A DNA stretch of 49,191 nucleotides from Bacteroidaceae bacterium (GTDB taxonomy: Bacteria; Bacteroidota; Bacteroidia; Bacteroidales; Bacteroidaceae). This document shows positions 1 through 9,557 of the stretch, piece by piece; position 1 is the first letter of the stretch, and the number at the start of each line of letters is the position of its first letter. Where the stretch lies: contig JAFVTT010000043.1 of the NCBI GenBank assembly GCA_017503065.1, positions 1 to 49,191 on the forward strand. The letters are read 5' to 3'. Under the pieces are notes generated by a model. That model saw only the letters and a program-made list of their open reading frames with translations, did no database searches and was not told the origin of the DNA. Position numbers and translations under genes: made by a program.

Positions 1-1
1 A

Positions 2-3000
2 TTGATGCTTCTGTGCATGGTGGCAACCATTGCCGCTTGGGCGCAGACAGTAATCACTGGTACAGTAGTGTCTGCCGCTGATGGCGAGCCCCTCATCGGC
101 GCCTCTGTAAAGGTAAAGGGTGAAAAGACTGCAGCTGTGACTGACATGAACGGTAAGTTCAAGATCAACACAGAGGCCGGCAAGACCCTAGTGTTCTCTT
201 ACATTGCCATGGAGGCAGTTGAACGTCCCGCCAAGAATGGCATGCGCGTGGAAATGAAGTCTGCCGAAGAGATGATGGACGAACTGATGGTTATCGCTTA
301 TGGTACCCAGACACGTTCTTCATTTACCGGTTCTGCTTCTATCGTGGGTACAGAGGAGATTGCCAAGGTACAGGCAACAAACTTTGCTGACGCTCTGAAA
401 GGTAAGGCTTCTGGTGTACAGATTACCACTGGTTCAGGCCAGCCCGGCACAACTCCTACAATCCAGATTCGCGGTTTCAACTCTCTGCAGGCCGGTATGT
501 CTCCCCTGATTGTTGTGGACGGTGTTCCCTATGAAGGTTCCTTGAACGACATCAACACTCAGGACATCGAAAGCATCGTTGTACAGAAGGACGCAGCTTC
601 TTCTGCTCTGTATGGTGCACGTGGCGGTAACGGTGTGATCATGGTTACCACAAAGAGTGCCAAGAAGGGCCAGGATGCAAGGGTTACATTCGACGCAAAG
701 TGGGGTTCTAACATGAAGGGCAGGGCTAACTATAGCCGTATCACCAATCCTGCAGCTTATTACGAGGCTTATTTCCAGAAACTTAAGAACTACGCCATGG
801 CTACTCCCGTACAGGGCTCTGCCAATGGTCTGGGACTTTCTGAGGCAGATGCATGGAAGTGGGCCAACCAGAACCTGATCGAAAGCACAGAGTTCGGTCT
901 GCGCTATAACGTATTCACCCAGCCCGAGGGCCAGTATCTGATTGGCCGTGACGGCAAGCTGAACCCCAATGCCACTCTGGGCCGCATCGTCGTAGGTGCA
1001 GACGGCAAGGAGTACTATATCACTCCCGACAACTGGGAGGACGAGATCTACCACAATGGCCTGCGCCAGGAGTACAATCTGGGTGTAAGCGGTGCTACAG
1101 ATCGCAGCACTTTCTTTGCCAGTGCGAACTACCTGAGCCACGAGGGTATTACCTACAACTCTAACTACGAGCGCTTTACCGGCCGCATCAAGGCTGACTA
1201 CCAGGCAAAGAAGTGGTTCAAGCTTACTGCCGACATGAACTATTCTCACTTCGACCGCAACTATGTTGATGGCGATGGTGACGGTGCTACATCCGGCAAT
1301 ATGTTCGCATTGCAGAACATCGCTCCTATCTACCCTGTCTTCTATCGCGACGCACAGGGCAACATCATGTTCAATAATGAGGCTGGTATCAAGGCATACG
1401 ACTATGGTGACATCACTAACCTCGGTCTGGTACGTCCCTATCTGAACCAGGCCAACCCCATCTCTGACCTGTTGGTAAATACCAGCAACTCTGAGGGTAA
1501 CACCTTCCGCGGTGTGGGTACTATTGACATCTACCTGCCTTACGGCTTCACATTCACTTCTACCAACTCTGCATACGTTTACGAGAGCCGTGGTACAAGC
1601 GTTACCAACCCCTACTTCGGTCAGTACAAGAGCAGCAAGGGTATGGTGGGCAAGAGCCATTCACGTCAGTGGGACTTGACCTTCGCACAGCGTCTGAACT
1701 GGCGCCAGAGCTATGGCAAGAACGATATCGACTTGATGGTAGGTCATGAGTATTTCCGCAACCGCAACTACTCTCTGAGCGGTAGCAAGAGCAACATGTC
1801 TTCACAGGGCAACAAGGAACTTGACGGTGCAGTTATCGTACAGTCAACCGGTTCTTACCAGAGCGAGTACAACACCGAGTCATGGATGGCCCGTGCAATG
1901 TACAACTATGACAACCGTTACTTCGCTTATGGTTCTATTGTAGGCCAGGGCTCTTCTGCCTTCCATCCCGATCACCGTTGGGGTGTGTTCTGGAGTGCCA
2001 GCGCCGGTTGGATGATGAGCAAGGAGAAGTGGTTCAAGGCTGACTGGGTGGACGAGTTGAAACTGAAGGTTTCTTATGGTGAGAACGGTAATGACCAGAA
2101 CATGCGCACAAGTTACTATTACACCAACCGTTACTCTATCGTAAACTCTGACAACAATATCGCTCTGACTCCCTCCGGAATCAAGGGTAATGAGGAACTC
2201 ACATGGGAAAAGAACGCCAAGTTCAACGCGGGTATTGACTTCAGCCTGTTCAAGGGTCGCCTGACCGGTACCATGGAGTACTACAACAACCGCACCGAGG
2301 ACATGCTGGCTACAATTCCCTATCCTCCCACACTGGGTTACACCAGCGCACTGGCCAACGTAGGTAACATGAGCAACCAGGGTTTTGAGGTTGAGTTGCG
2401 TGGCGACATTATCCGCACCAGCGATTTCAACTGGAACATCTATGCCAACATCTCTACCAACAGCAATAAGATTACCAAGCTTCACGAGGACCGCAAGAAG
2501 CAGGAATACGACGGTCACTTCGGTTACTCAAGCGGTTCTTACTATTACACAGAAGGTCTGTCACGCTATACATACTTCGGCAACAAGTATGCAGGTGTTT
2601 ACAACGAGGAGACCTATGCTCTCACAGGTGACGAGGCTTACGATCCTGCCAAGGGTGGTCTGGCAATGTACTACAAGAACGTGTACAAGACCGATGCAGA
2701 CGGCAATGTCATGAAGGATGAGAACAAGGCCAAGATTGTGGAGAAGGTGATTGCTACAACCACATACTCTGAGGCTGACCAGTACGTTGGTGAGGATATG
2801 CTTGCCGATGCATTTGGCGGTTTCGGTACCGGAATCACCTGGAAGGGCTTTGACTTCAGCGTGGACTTCCAGTATCAGATTGGCGGTTTGACATACGACG
2901 GAGAGTATGCAAGCCTGATGAACGGCTCTGCCGGTTACGGTATGCATACAGACGTGCTGAATGCATGGACTCCCGAGAACGCCGGCAGCAATATTCCCCG

Positions 3001-3283
3001 CTTCCAAGCTTCTTACACTGGTATGGTAAGCGGTTCTGACCGTTGGCTGACAGATGCTTCATATTTGACTCTGGGTAACATCACTTTGGGTTACACTCTT
3101 GACAAGAAGTTGCTGAAGAGCGCACACATTGAGAGTGCACGTCTCTATTTCGTAGCAGACAACATCTACACTTGGAGCAAGCGTAAGGGTCTGGATCCCC
3201 GTCAGTCATTGACCGGTGATTTTAACGCCATGACATATTCTCCCATCCGTACTTTCTCATGCGGTGTTAACATTGTATTCTAA
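2..3283 (+). CDS. SusC/RagA-type TonB-dependent outer-membrane porin (5' partial)
   Basis: Outer-membrane active-transport porin that takes up oligomers delivered by its SusD partner, powered by TonB. The protein starts inside a signal peptide (hydrophobic run, then WAQ), so the true start is probably just upstream of the window and the gene is 5' partial. Residues about 16-80 form the carboxypeptidase-regulatory-like beta domain typical of SusC (GTVVSAADGEPLIGASVKVK). The TonB plug follows at about 90-220 (IAYGTQTR, TIQIRGFNS, PLIVVDGVPYEG). The rest is a long beta-barrel ending in an aromatic residue (GVNIVF), as barrel proteins do. Length, about 1,090 residues, is normal for the family. 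The SusD gene follows after 25 bases, so they are co-transcribed. The substrate cannot be read from the sequence; no glycosidase lies in this locus. Confidence 0.95.
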   Translation: MMLLCMVATIAAWAQTVITGTVVSAADGEPLIGASVKVKGEKTAAVTDMNGKFKINTEAGKTLVFSYIAMEAVERPAKNGMRVEMKSAEEMMDELMVIAYGTQTRSSFTGSASIVGTEEIAKVQATNFADALKGKASGVQITTGSGQPGTTPTIQIRGFNSLQAGMSPLIVVDGVPYEGSLNDINTQDIESIVVQKDAASSALYGARGGNGVIMVTTKSAKKGQDARVTFDAKWGSNMKGRANYSRITNPAAYYEAYFQKLKNYAMATPVQGSANGLGLSEADAWKWANQNLIESTEFGLRYNVFTQPEGQYLIGRDGKLNPNATLGRIVVGADGKEYYITPDNWEDEIYHNGLRQEYNLGVSGATDRSTFFASANYLSHEGITYNSNYERFTGRIKADYQAKKWFKLTADMNYSHFDRNYVDGDGDGATSGNMFALQNIAPIYPVFYRDAQGNIMFNNEAGIKAYDYGDITNLGLVRPYLNQANPISDLLVNTSNSEGNTFRGVGTIDIYLPYGFTFTSTNSAYVYESRGTSVTNPYFGQYKSSKGMVGKSHSRQWDLTFAQRLNWRQSYGKNDIDLMVGHEYFRNRNYSLSGSKSNMSSQGNKELDGAVIVQSTGSYQSEYNTESWMARAMYNYDNRYFAYGSIVGQGSSAFHPDHRWGVFWSASAGWMMSKEKWFKADWVDELKLKVSYGENGNDQNMRTSYYYTNRYSIVNSDNNIALTPSGIKGNEELTWEKNAKFNAGIDFSLFKGRLTGTMEYYNNRTEDMLATIPYPPTLGYTSALANVGNMSNQGFEVELRGDIIRTSDFNWNIYANISTNSNKITKLHEDRKKQEYDGHFGYSSGSYYYTEGLSRYTYFGNKYAGVYNEETYALTGDEAYDPAKGGLAMYYKNVYKTDADGNVMKDENKAKIVEKVIATTTYSEADQYVGEDMLADAFGGFGTGITWKGFDFSVDFQYQIGGLTYDGEYASLMNGSAGYGMHTDVLNAWTPENAGSNIPRFQASYTGMVSGSDRWLTDASYLTLGNITLGYTLDKKLLKSAHIESARLYFVADNIYTWSKRKGLDPRQSLTGDFNAMTYSPIRTFSCGVNIVF

Positions 3284-3308
3284 GTCGTAAAAGAATCAGG
3301 ATTAAAAT

Positions 3309-4928
3309 ATGAAAAAGATATTCAAATATTTGGGAAGTACCGCAGCTGTTGCAGCTTGTGCCTTGACTCTGACCGGCTGTGTTGAGGAGACTCTTCCCCA
3401 GTCTAGTATGGCAACCGACAAGATCGTTGCCGAATCAACTTCTGCAACGGAGGGTATTGCAAATGGTATGCCCGCCTATGCAACCGATGTATGGACAACC
3501 AGCTCTCACTGCTATTTCGGCTATCCCGCAGAAATGATTGTACGTGACATGCTTACCGGTGACTATACTCATGTTGGTGAGACCGGTTACAGCCACTTCA
3601 TTTCATGGAACCGCAACCAGTACATGGGTCAGGACTACATGAAGCAGCAGTTCCACTGGAACTACTACTATGGATTCCTTGGCTCTGTAAACGGTGTTAT
3701 CCGTGCCATCGACGAGGAAACTGCAGCACAGGGTCCTTTGGCATATTTAGGTACAGCTTTGGCATATCGTGCAATGCTCTATCTGGATTTGGCCCGTATG
3801 TACGAGTTCCTGCCTAACGAAATCTATGCCGATGGCAAGAACAACGAGGGCAATACTGTGCTGAATCTTACTGTGCCCATCGTTGACGATGACATCACAG
3901 AGGAAGAGGCTGCCAACAATCCCCGTGCTACCCGCGAGGAAATGTTTGCCTTCATTCTGGGCGACCTTGACAAGGCCGAGAAGTATATCGTCAATCTGAC
4001 AAACACCAGCAACAACAGCATGCCCGACCTGGCTTGTGTATATGGTCTGAAGGCTCGTCTGTACATGTGGGTAGAGCAGTATGACAAGGCTCAGGAGTTT
4101 GCACGCAAGGCTATTACTGCCGCCAAGGTTGCCCCCCTGTCTGAATCCAAGGCATTGAACGTGGCTACCGGTTATAACACTTCTTCTGATTTCATGTGGT
4201 GTGCCAACCAGAATTCAGAGACTTATGCAGTACAGACCGGTATCATCAACTGGACTTCATGGGTAAGCAACCAGACCACTTTCGGTTACACAGGTGCTTC
4301 TACATCACTTTACGTTGTTATGGACAGAAGCATGTACGAGCGTATTAGCGATACCGACTGGCGTAAAAAGCAGTGGGTTGCTCCTGCCGGTTCTGCATTG
4401 GAGGGCCAGACTCCCTTCATGTCTGCCGTGGATAAGCAAACTATGCCTGCTTATGCTTCAGTTAAGTTCCGCCCCAATGCAGGTGATGCCGAGGACTATC
4501 TGACCGGTGCCGCATCTGCCGTGCCTCTGATGCGTGTGGAGGAAATGTACTTCATCGAGGCCGAGGCTGCCGAGCATGTTGCTGCCGGTACAGGTATTGC
4601 CCTGCTCACCGACTTCATGAAGCAGTATCGTGATCCCGCTTATGCTTACGCCGGTGAGGATGCCATTGACGAGATCGTATTCCAGAAGCGTGTAGAACTG
4701 TGGGGTGAGGGTCATACCTTCTTCGATATCAAGCGTCTGAACATGTCTGTAACCCGTGGTTACGAGGGTACAAACTGGCAGGATACACAGTCTCTGATTA
4801 ACACTAATGGTCGTCCTGCATGGACAAACTATGTGATTGTAAAGACTGAGGCTGCTACCAATACCGCTTTGGTTAACTTCAACAACCCTGATCCCAGCGA
4901 CACCTACGCTCCTTGGGCAGGAAACTAA
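3309..4928 (+). CDS. SusD/RagB-type surface nutrient-binding lipoprotein
   Basis: Cell-surface lipoprotein that caps the SusC porin and binds its substrate. The signal peptide ends in a lipobox LTGC with Cys24 as lipid anchor, followed by acidic residues (VEE) that fit surface export. The 539-residue length and the helical TPR-like body (LGTALAYRAMLYLDLARMYE near residues 150-170) are typical of SusD. The C-terminal part has the usual RVELWGEGHTFFDIKRLN motif, which is diagnostic for SusD/RagB proteins. It lies 25 bases after the SusC gene. A strong hairpin follows the stop codon (4940-4978) and may set the ratio between this message and the next lipoprotein gene. Ligand unknown. Confidence 0.95.
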   Translation: MKKIFKYLGSTAAVAACALTLTGCVEETLPQSSMATDKIVAESTSATEGIANGMPAYATDVWTTSSHCYFGYPAEMIVRDMLTGDYTHVGETGYSHFISWNRNQYMGQDYMKQQFHWNYYYGFLGSVNGVIRAIDEETAAQGPLAYLGTALAYRAMLYLDLARMYEFLPNEIYADGKNNEGNTVLNLTVPIVDDDITEEEAANNPRATREEMFAFILGDLDKAEKYIVNLTNTSNNSMPDLACVYGLKARLYMWVEQYDKAQEFARKAITAAKVAPLSESKALNVATGYNTSSDFMWCANQNSETYAVQTGIINWTSWVSNQTTFGYTGASTSLYVVMDRSMYERISDTDWRKKQWVAPAGSALEGQTPFMSAVDKQTMPAYASVKFRPNAGDAEDYLTGAASAVPLMRVEEMYFIEAEAAEHVAAGTGIALLTDFMKQYRDPAYAYAGEDAIDEIVFQKRVELWGEGHTFFDIKRLNMSVTRGYEGTNWQDTQSLINTNGRPAWTNYVIVKTEAATNTALVNFNNPDPSDTYAPWAGN

Positions 4929-4939
4929 TTAAAATATAT

Positions 4940-4978
4940 GGATTGATACAGCATAATAATCAGGTGCTGTATCAATCC
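4940..4978 (+). terminator. 14-bp perfect hairpin between the SusD gene and the next lipoprotein gene
   Basis: GGATTGATACAGCA and TGCTGTATCAATCC pair perfectly around an 11-base loop, starting 12 bases after the SusD stop. No T-run follows, so it looks more like an attenuating or mRNA-protecting hairpin inside the operon than a full intrinsic terminator. Confidence 0.55.
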
Positions 4979-5008
4979 GACAATAACAATGTAATAAAAT
5001 AATATATC

Positions 5009-6901
5009 ATGAAGATATTAAGTAGAATCCTTTCTATCGCTTTATTACTGCCTGCATTGTCTGTATTCGTTTCTTGTAGCGAAGAGCAAGACGGTTATGT
5101 TCCTGCTCCTCAGGAAAAGGGCGCCCAGGTGTATTTCAATAGCGATAACACATCAAGTTTCACAGTAACTGATGTGCAGAACACGTTTGAACTCTCTCTT
5201 GGTCGTGTTGATACAACCGAGACTGCAAGTTATGACCTGAAGGCTGTTGCAGACGAGGCAACACTGCCCTTGTTCAATATTCCCGCTGCTGTTGCATTCG
5301 AGGAAGGTGAGGCATTCGCAAAGATTGCTTGTAGCGCCAATACTGCCGATATGGAGTACGACAAGACTTATACCGTAAAGGTTTGTGTTGCCAATGCACA
5401 GGATGCTACCCTTTATGGCATGGATACCCTTACTATTTCCGTTACCTGTCCTGCTCCCTGGAAGTCTTTGGGTAAGGCAAAGTTCGCTGAGAACTTCCTT
5501 GACGGTTCAGGTACATACTACGATGTGGAGATACAGCAGAACGAACTGGCACCCAATAACTTCCGCCTCGTAGAACCTTATGCTGAAATTCTTGGCGACA
5601 TCGCTGTTGACAAGTATCTTGAGTTCTTCATCCTGCCTGCAGGTTCTGAGTTTGCCGACTTTACCACAGACGCCGAGTATGTGATCTTCAACGACTATAA
5701 CATGGGTCAGTGGAACAGCAACTACGCAGAGGACATCTTTGCTTTGCACCCCTATCGCTTCGGTCGCACTCCCGACAAGTGGAACTACAATGTCGTTCTT
5801 GACTATCAGGAGAACGGTTTGCCTGGTGAGGTTTCTCTGGCTCCCCTTTACTACCTCTTTAACGAAGGTGGCGGTTGGGATAAGACAGAAGCAAATACTA
5901 TCAGCATTCTCTTCCCCGGCTACGTAAAGGCTGACTATAGCGCAAGTGTTGAATTTGCTGGTATATTCACAGCAAAGGACGGTGCAATCTATGCAACCGG
6001 TAATCTGGCTCTGGGTGCTGATGCATCAGACGTCAAGGCTGTCGTTATGCCTGCCGATGCTGATGCCGCTGCTGTGGCTGATGCTATTGCTGCTGGTGAA
6101 CTGGAGGCAACAGACGTAGAGGCTGGCCGCATCGAGGTTCCCTTCAATGCAGAGGAACTTGGTGGCAGCAACTTCCAGATTATCGTAGTTGTTCTGGCTG
6201 ATGGTGCAGTCAAGAGCGTTGCATCTTCATCATTTGAGTATTTCGGTGGTGGCACCAATCCTTGGCAGTCTTTGGGTACGGGTATCTACACCGACGACGT
6301 TCTGGTTCCCCTGTTCTATGAGGATGGTGCACCAGTATCATACGAGGTAGAGATTCTGGAGCACACAGAAAATCCCGGTCTGTATCGTATCATGAATCCC
6401 TATGCCAAGTCTGTTCATCCCCTGGGTGATGATGACTATGCTCCCGAGGGCATGTACATTGAGGTTAATGCTACGGATGCTGAGGGTGTTTATATCCAGC
6501 AGCAGTCTCTGGGCATGGACTGGGGTTATGGCGAAATGCAACTGGTGACCAATGGCGCACGCTATCTGGCATCAAACCCCTTTGAAGTAGTTAAGGGCGC
6601 AGGCTATCTTGGTAAGGTTGTTGAGGGTGTGATTACTTTCCCCACATTTACTCAAAGCAATGGCGCTACCTATCAGGCTATTATCTATATGGGTGAGTCT
6701 GGTTATCTCGCTGGTATGAACAGCAAGATGGAGATTACTCTTCCCGGTGCCAACGCATTTGCCCGCAACATGGCAATTGCCAAGGCTAACAGCACAAAGA
6801 GAGAGATTGCCAAGAAAACTTTCTCCGGCACTAAGGCAAGTCTGAAGTTGAAGAAACTTCTTAACCTCCAGGCTGAAGAATGTGGTACACCTAATTTTTA
6901 A
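5009..6901 (+). CDS. Surface lipoprotein with duplicated domain, SusE/SusF-position partner
   Basis: Predicted surface lipoprotein of 630 residues. The signal peptide ends at VFVSC with Cys23 as anchor, followed by SEEQD. After it comes an immunoglobulin- or Calx-beta-like stretch (about 38-147, from AQVYFNSDNTSSF to DTLTISVTC). Two related modules follow: one starts near residue 150 (PWKSLG, then YYDVEI and FRLVEPYAE), the other near residue 418 (PWQSLG, then YEVEI and YRIMNPYAK), so the protein carries an internal duplication. An acidic alanine-rich linker (about 345-370) lies between them. It occupies the position where SusE/SusF-type binding lipoproteins sit and probably binds the same substrate as SusD. 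I do not recognise an enzyme motif. A terminator closes the operon right after it. Confidence 0.8.
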   Translation: MKILSRILSIALLLPALSVFVSCSEEQDGYVPAPQEKGAQVYFNSDNTSSFTVTDVQNTFELSLGRVDTTETASYDLKAVADEATLPLFNIPAAVAFEEGEAFAKIACSANTADMEYDKTYTVKVCVANAQDATLYGMDTLTISVTCPAPWKSLGKAKFAENFLDGSGTYYDVEIQQNELAPNNFRLVEPYAEILGDIAVDKYLEFFILPAGSEFADFTTDAEYVIFNDYNMGQWNSNYAEDIFALHPYRFGRTPDKWNYNVVLDYQENGLPGEVSLAPLYYLFNEGGGWDKTEANTISILFPGYVKADYSASVEFAGIFTAKDGAIYATGNLALGADASDVKAVVMPADADAAAVADAIAAGELEATDVEAGRIEVPFNAEELGGSNFQIIVVVLADGAVKSVASSSFEYFGGGTNPWQSLGTGIYTDDVLVPLFYEDGAPVSYEVEILEHTENPGLYRIMNPYAKSVHPLGDDDYAPEGMYIEVNATDAEGVYIQQQSLGMDWGYGEMQLVTNGARYLASNPFEVVKGAGYLGKVVEGVITFPTFTQSNGATYQAIIYMGESGYLAGMNSKMEITLPGANAFARNMAIAKANSTKREIAKKTFSGTKASLKLKKLLNLQAEECGTPNF

Positions 6902-6923
6902 GAATTAGATAGATACATGAAGC

Positions 6924-6956
6924 AAAGGACGCTTACATCAGTGAGCGTCCTTTTTG
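6924..6956 (+). terminator. Intrinsic terminator of the SusCD operon
   Basis: A 10-bp perfect stem AAAGGACGCT/AGCGTCCTTT with a 10-base loop is followed by TTG. It starts 23 bases after the lipoprotein stop and separates the SusCD operon from the protease gene. Confidence 0.85.
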
Positions 6957-7004
6957 TCCTTTATCTCAAATACTATACTCTATATCTGTTATTCGTATAT
7001 GTAT

Positions 7005-9386
7005 ATGTTGAACAAATACAAATTATCGCTACTTTTCTTGCTGTTGGCGTGCTTGCAGATGCAATTATTTGCGGTGCCTGCATTGCCGGTGCTAAAGAAG
7101 CTGAAGGTTGGAAGTGTTGAGTATTCCGTTACCTTGTGTGGTGACGAGTTCTTTCATTATTGGCAGGCAGAGACTGGTGAGAAGATAGTCAAGAGACCTG
7201 ACGGGCGTTTTCATATCCTCTCCTTCTATGAGACGGAAAACATGGTTCAGTTGGCAACAGAAGCAAGAAGCCGCGAGAATGTTCGCCGTACCCAGAAAAG
7301 AACACATGGGTTTCTGACATCATTGACCGGAAGCAAGAAAGGACTGGTGATACTGGTAAATTTCAAAGATAATGCGTTCAGTTCCTCTAATACGCAAGAG
7401 TTGTACAACGAGATATTCAATCAGTTGAACTATGCTGGCCACGGTATGACGGGTTCTGTACGTGACTATTTCCTGGCACAAAGTTATGGTCTGTTTGATA
7501 TGACCTTGGATGTTGCAGGTCCTTATACACTATCCAAACCAATGGCTTCGTATGGAGGAAACGATGCAAATGGTTCGGATATAGGAGTCAGAGCGTTTGC
7601 CAAAGAGTCGTTCATGTTGGCTGATGCCGATGTCGATTATAAGGACTATGATTGGAACGGAGATGGGGAGGTCGAACAGGTCTTTATCGTATATGCCGGT
7701 TATGCCGAGGCACAGGGTGCACCGGCAAATACCATTTGGCCTCATTCGTTTGCACTTGCCGAACCGTTGACGTTGGATGGAGTGGGTGTGTCACAGTATG
7801 CCTGCAGTTCTGAACTTCGTGGATACAGGGGACAGGAAATTGATGGCATAGGAACTGTTTGCCATGAATTCAGTCATTGCTTGGGATTGGCAGACCATTA
7901 TGATACACAAGGCAACAATTTCGGAACAAGTTATTGGGACGTAATGGCTGCCGGTTCATACAACAACAATTCGTGCACTCCTGCGGCCTACACCTCTTTC
8001 GAAAGATGGTCTATGGGATGGCTTGAGCCAAAGGAGCTGAATGCGCAGACAGACATTGTGGGAATGAAGTCCTTGGTTGATTCCCCCGAGGCATACATCC
8101 TGTATAACGACGCCAATCCCGATGAGTTCTATATGTTGGAAAACCGTCAGCAGAAGGGATTTGATGCAGGTTTGTATGGTCATGGTCTCTTGGTTCTGCA
8201 TGTGGACTATGATGCCCAGGTATGGGCTACTAATTCGGTTAATGTAGCTTCTTCGCGCCAAAGAATGACAATTATTCCTGCAGACAATCAAAAGGTGAAC
8301 AGTGCAGCTTCTTTGCGTGCAGATCCGTTCCCCGGAACAATGGGAGTGATTGCACTTACAGACAACACTACCCCAGCGTCAGTCCTGTACAACAGCAATG
8401 TTGACGGACGGAAGCTGATGGGCAAACCTATTGAGGATATCACGGAGGATAAGAACGGACTGGTCTCCTTCAAGGCATTGTATCCCACCCTTCCTGCCCC
8501 GGAGCCAACTTATACTTCATCTAATAATGCCGGTTCGTTCACTCTGAGTTGGCCTGCTGTGCCATACGCTGACCAATACGAACTGAAAGTTACGGAATAT
8601 GGTGGAAATAAAACTCCTCAGGAGTCAATCATAATAGAGGAAAACTTTGATGGTACATACAAGTCAACAGCAGGCTTTAGCGACATAGGTTCCAAGTTGT
8701 CCGACTATCTGGACACGAAAGGTTTTTCCGGTTCTGCTCTTTTTCAGTCACCGTACAAGTTGCGCTTTGGTACAGGCACAACGAAGGGCACGCTGAAATC
8801 CCCTACCATAGACACACTTTCCACAGCACGCTTCACCCTTGTGCTCAAGGTGAAACCCTATACAGATGGAACGCCAGTAAAGGGTTCGCTGAATGTGGTG
8901 ACGGAACTATCCAGCAATATGAATATCCCGTTCGAGTTCTCGGAAGAGGGTTATCTTGTGCTGTATCCCACAGACAACATCGAAACGCTGTTCCTGTTCA
9001 ACATCAAGCCTGACAGCCGTATGTATTTGAGTTACCTGGCTCTCTACGACGGCGAGTTTACGGCAGAGGAACTCGGACTTGATGCGCCTGCGAGAACAAG
9101 AGCAAGCATGCATCCCGTCACGACATACTACACCTCTGAACCTCAATACGTGTTCGAGGGAATGAACCCAATGTCAAGATACGAGATTATAGTACGTGCC
9201 ATAGACGGTAACCGTTATTCCCCCTGGAGCAACGTCTGCTCTGTGGACTTTGGCTCAACGGGCATCAATGATTTGCCTCTGGAGTCAGGGGAACAGCATG
9301 GCTGCTATGACCTCAATGGCCGCCGTGTCCAGAATATGAATGGCAAAGGCATCTACATAATTAACGGCAAGAAGGTGATACGCTAA
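7005..9386 (+). CDS. Secreted M6-family metalloprotease with T9SS-like C-terminal tail
   Basis: Secreted zinc endopeptidase of 793 residues. I chose the ATG at 7005 because it gives a clean signal peptide (MLNKYKLSLLFLLLACLQMQ, then AVPALP); longer versions would begin with TTG inside the terminator at 6924. The M6 catalytic site is HEFSHCLGLADHYD, with likely zinc ligands His287, His291 and Asp297 and Glu288 as the base. A calcium-binding-like DYDWNGDGEVE precedes it at about 214-223, as is usual for M6 proteases. A fibronectin-III-like module follows (SFTLSWPAVPYADQYELKV), then a beta-sandwich region. The last 30 residues (YDLNGRRV...KGIYIINGKKVIR) resemble a type A T9SS sorting signal. SprA, the T9SS channel, is encoded at 29209-37122. 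Its place right after a SusCD operon suggests that it supplies peptides, but it has its own transcription unit. Confidence 0.9.
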   Translation: MLNKYKLSLLFLLLACLQMQLFAVPALPVLKKLKVGSVEYSVTLCGDEFFHYWQAETGEKIVKRPDGRFHILSFYETENMVQLATEARSRENVRRTQKRTHGFLTSLTGSKKGLVILVNFKDNAFSSSNTQELYNEIFNQLNYAGHGMTGSVRDYFLAQSYGLFDMTLDVAGPYTLSKPMASYGGNDANGSDIGVRAFAKESFMLADADVDYKDYDWNGDGEVEQVFIVYAGYAEAQGAPANTIWPHSFALAEPLTLDGVGVSQYACSSELRGYRGQEIDGIGTVCHEFSHCLGLADHYDTQGNNFGTSYWDVMAAGSYNNNSCTPAAYTSFERWSMGWLEPKELNAQTDIVGMKSLVDSPEAYILYNDANPDEFYMLENRQQKGFDAGLYGHGLLVLHVDYDAQVWATNSVNVASSRQRMTIIPADNQKVNSAASLRADPFPGTMGVIALTDNTTPASVLYNSNVDGRKLMGKPIEDITEDKNGLVSFKALYPTLPAPEPTYTSSNNAGSFTLSWPAVPYADQYELKVTEYGGNKTPQESIIIEENFDGTYKSTAGFSDIGSKLSDYLDTKGFSGSALFQSPYKLRFGTGTTKGTLKSPTIDTLSTARFTLVLKVKPYTDGTPVKGSLNVVTELSSNMNIPFEFSEEGYLVLYPTDNIETLFLFNIKPDSRMYLSYLALYDGEFTAEELGLDAPARTRASMHPVTTYYTSEPQYVFEGMNPMSRYEIIVRAIDGNRYSPWSNVCSVDFGSTGINDLPLESGEQHGCYDLNGRRVQNMNGKGIYIINGKKVIR

Positions 9387-9446
9387 AACATATCCTTGGA
9401 TACGCATATCCCCTTATACCTTATATATTATATATAGGAAAACGTG

Positions 9447-9481
9447 CAGGGTCGGGACACGATAAAGTGTACCCGGCCCTG
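9447..9481 (+). terminator. GC-rich hairpin after the protease gene
   Basis: CAGGGTCGGGACAC pairs with GTGTACCCGGCCCTG through one G-T wobble and a one-base bulge around GATAAA. No long T-run follows. It sits between the protease stop and the ABC-F promoter and probably ends or stabilises the protease transcript. Confidence 0.5.
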
Positions 9482-9501
9482 ATGGTATTATAAAGGAAAT
9501 A

Positions 9502-9533
9502 TTTGGTCGTTTCCCCAATTATGAGTAAATTTG
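9502..9533 (+). promoter_or_regulatory. Bacteroidales-type promoter of the ABC-F gene
   Basis: TTTG (9502-9505), a 20-base spacer and TAAATTTG (9526-9533) match the -33/-7 consensus of the Bacteroidales primary sigma factor. The start codon lies 24 bases downstream. Confidence 0.75.
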
Positions 9534-9557
9534 TGCACATAAACAGATAGAAACGAC

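Noticed and set aside
434..1660. Long open frame on the minus strand (408 codons)
   Set aside because: It lies wholly inside the SusC gene and its translation is rich in Val, Cys and His with no domain. It is an antisense shadow caused by codon bias.
6954..7004. Upstream TTG start for the M6 protease
   Set aside because: It would start in the terminator of the previous operon and add an uncharged hydrophobic stretch before a good signal peptide. ATG 7005 is better.
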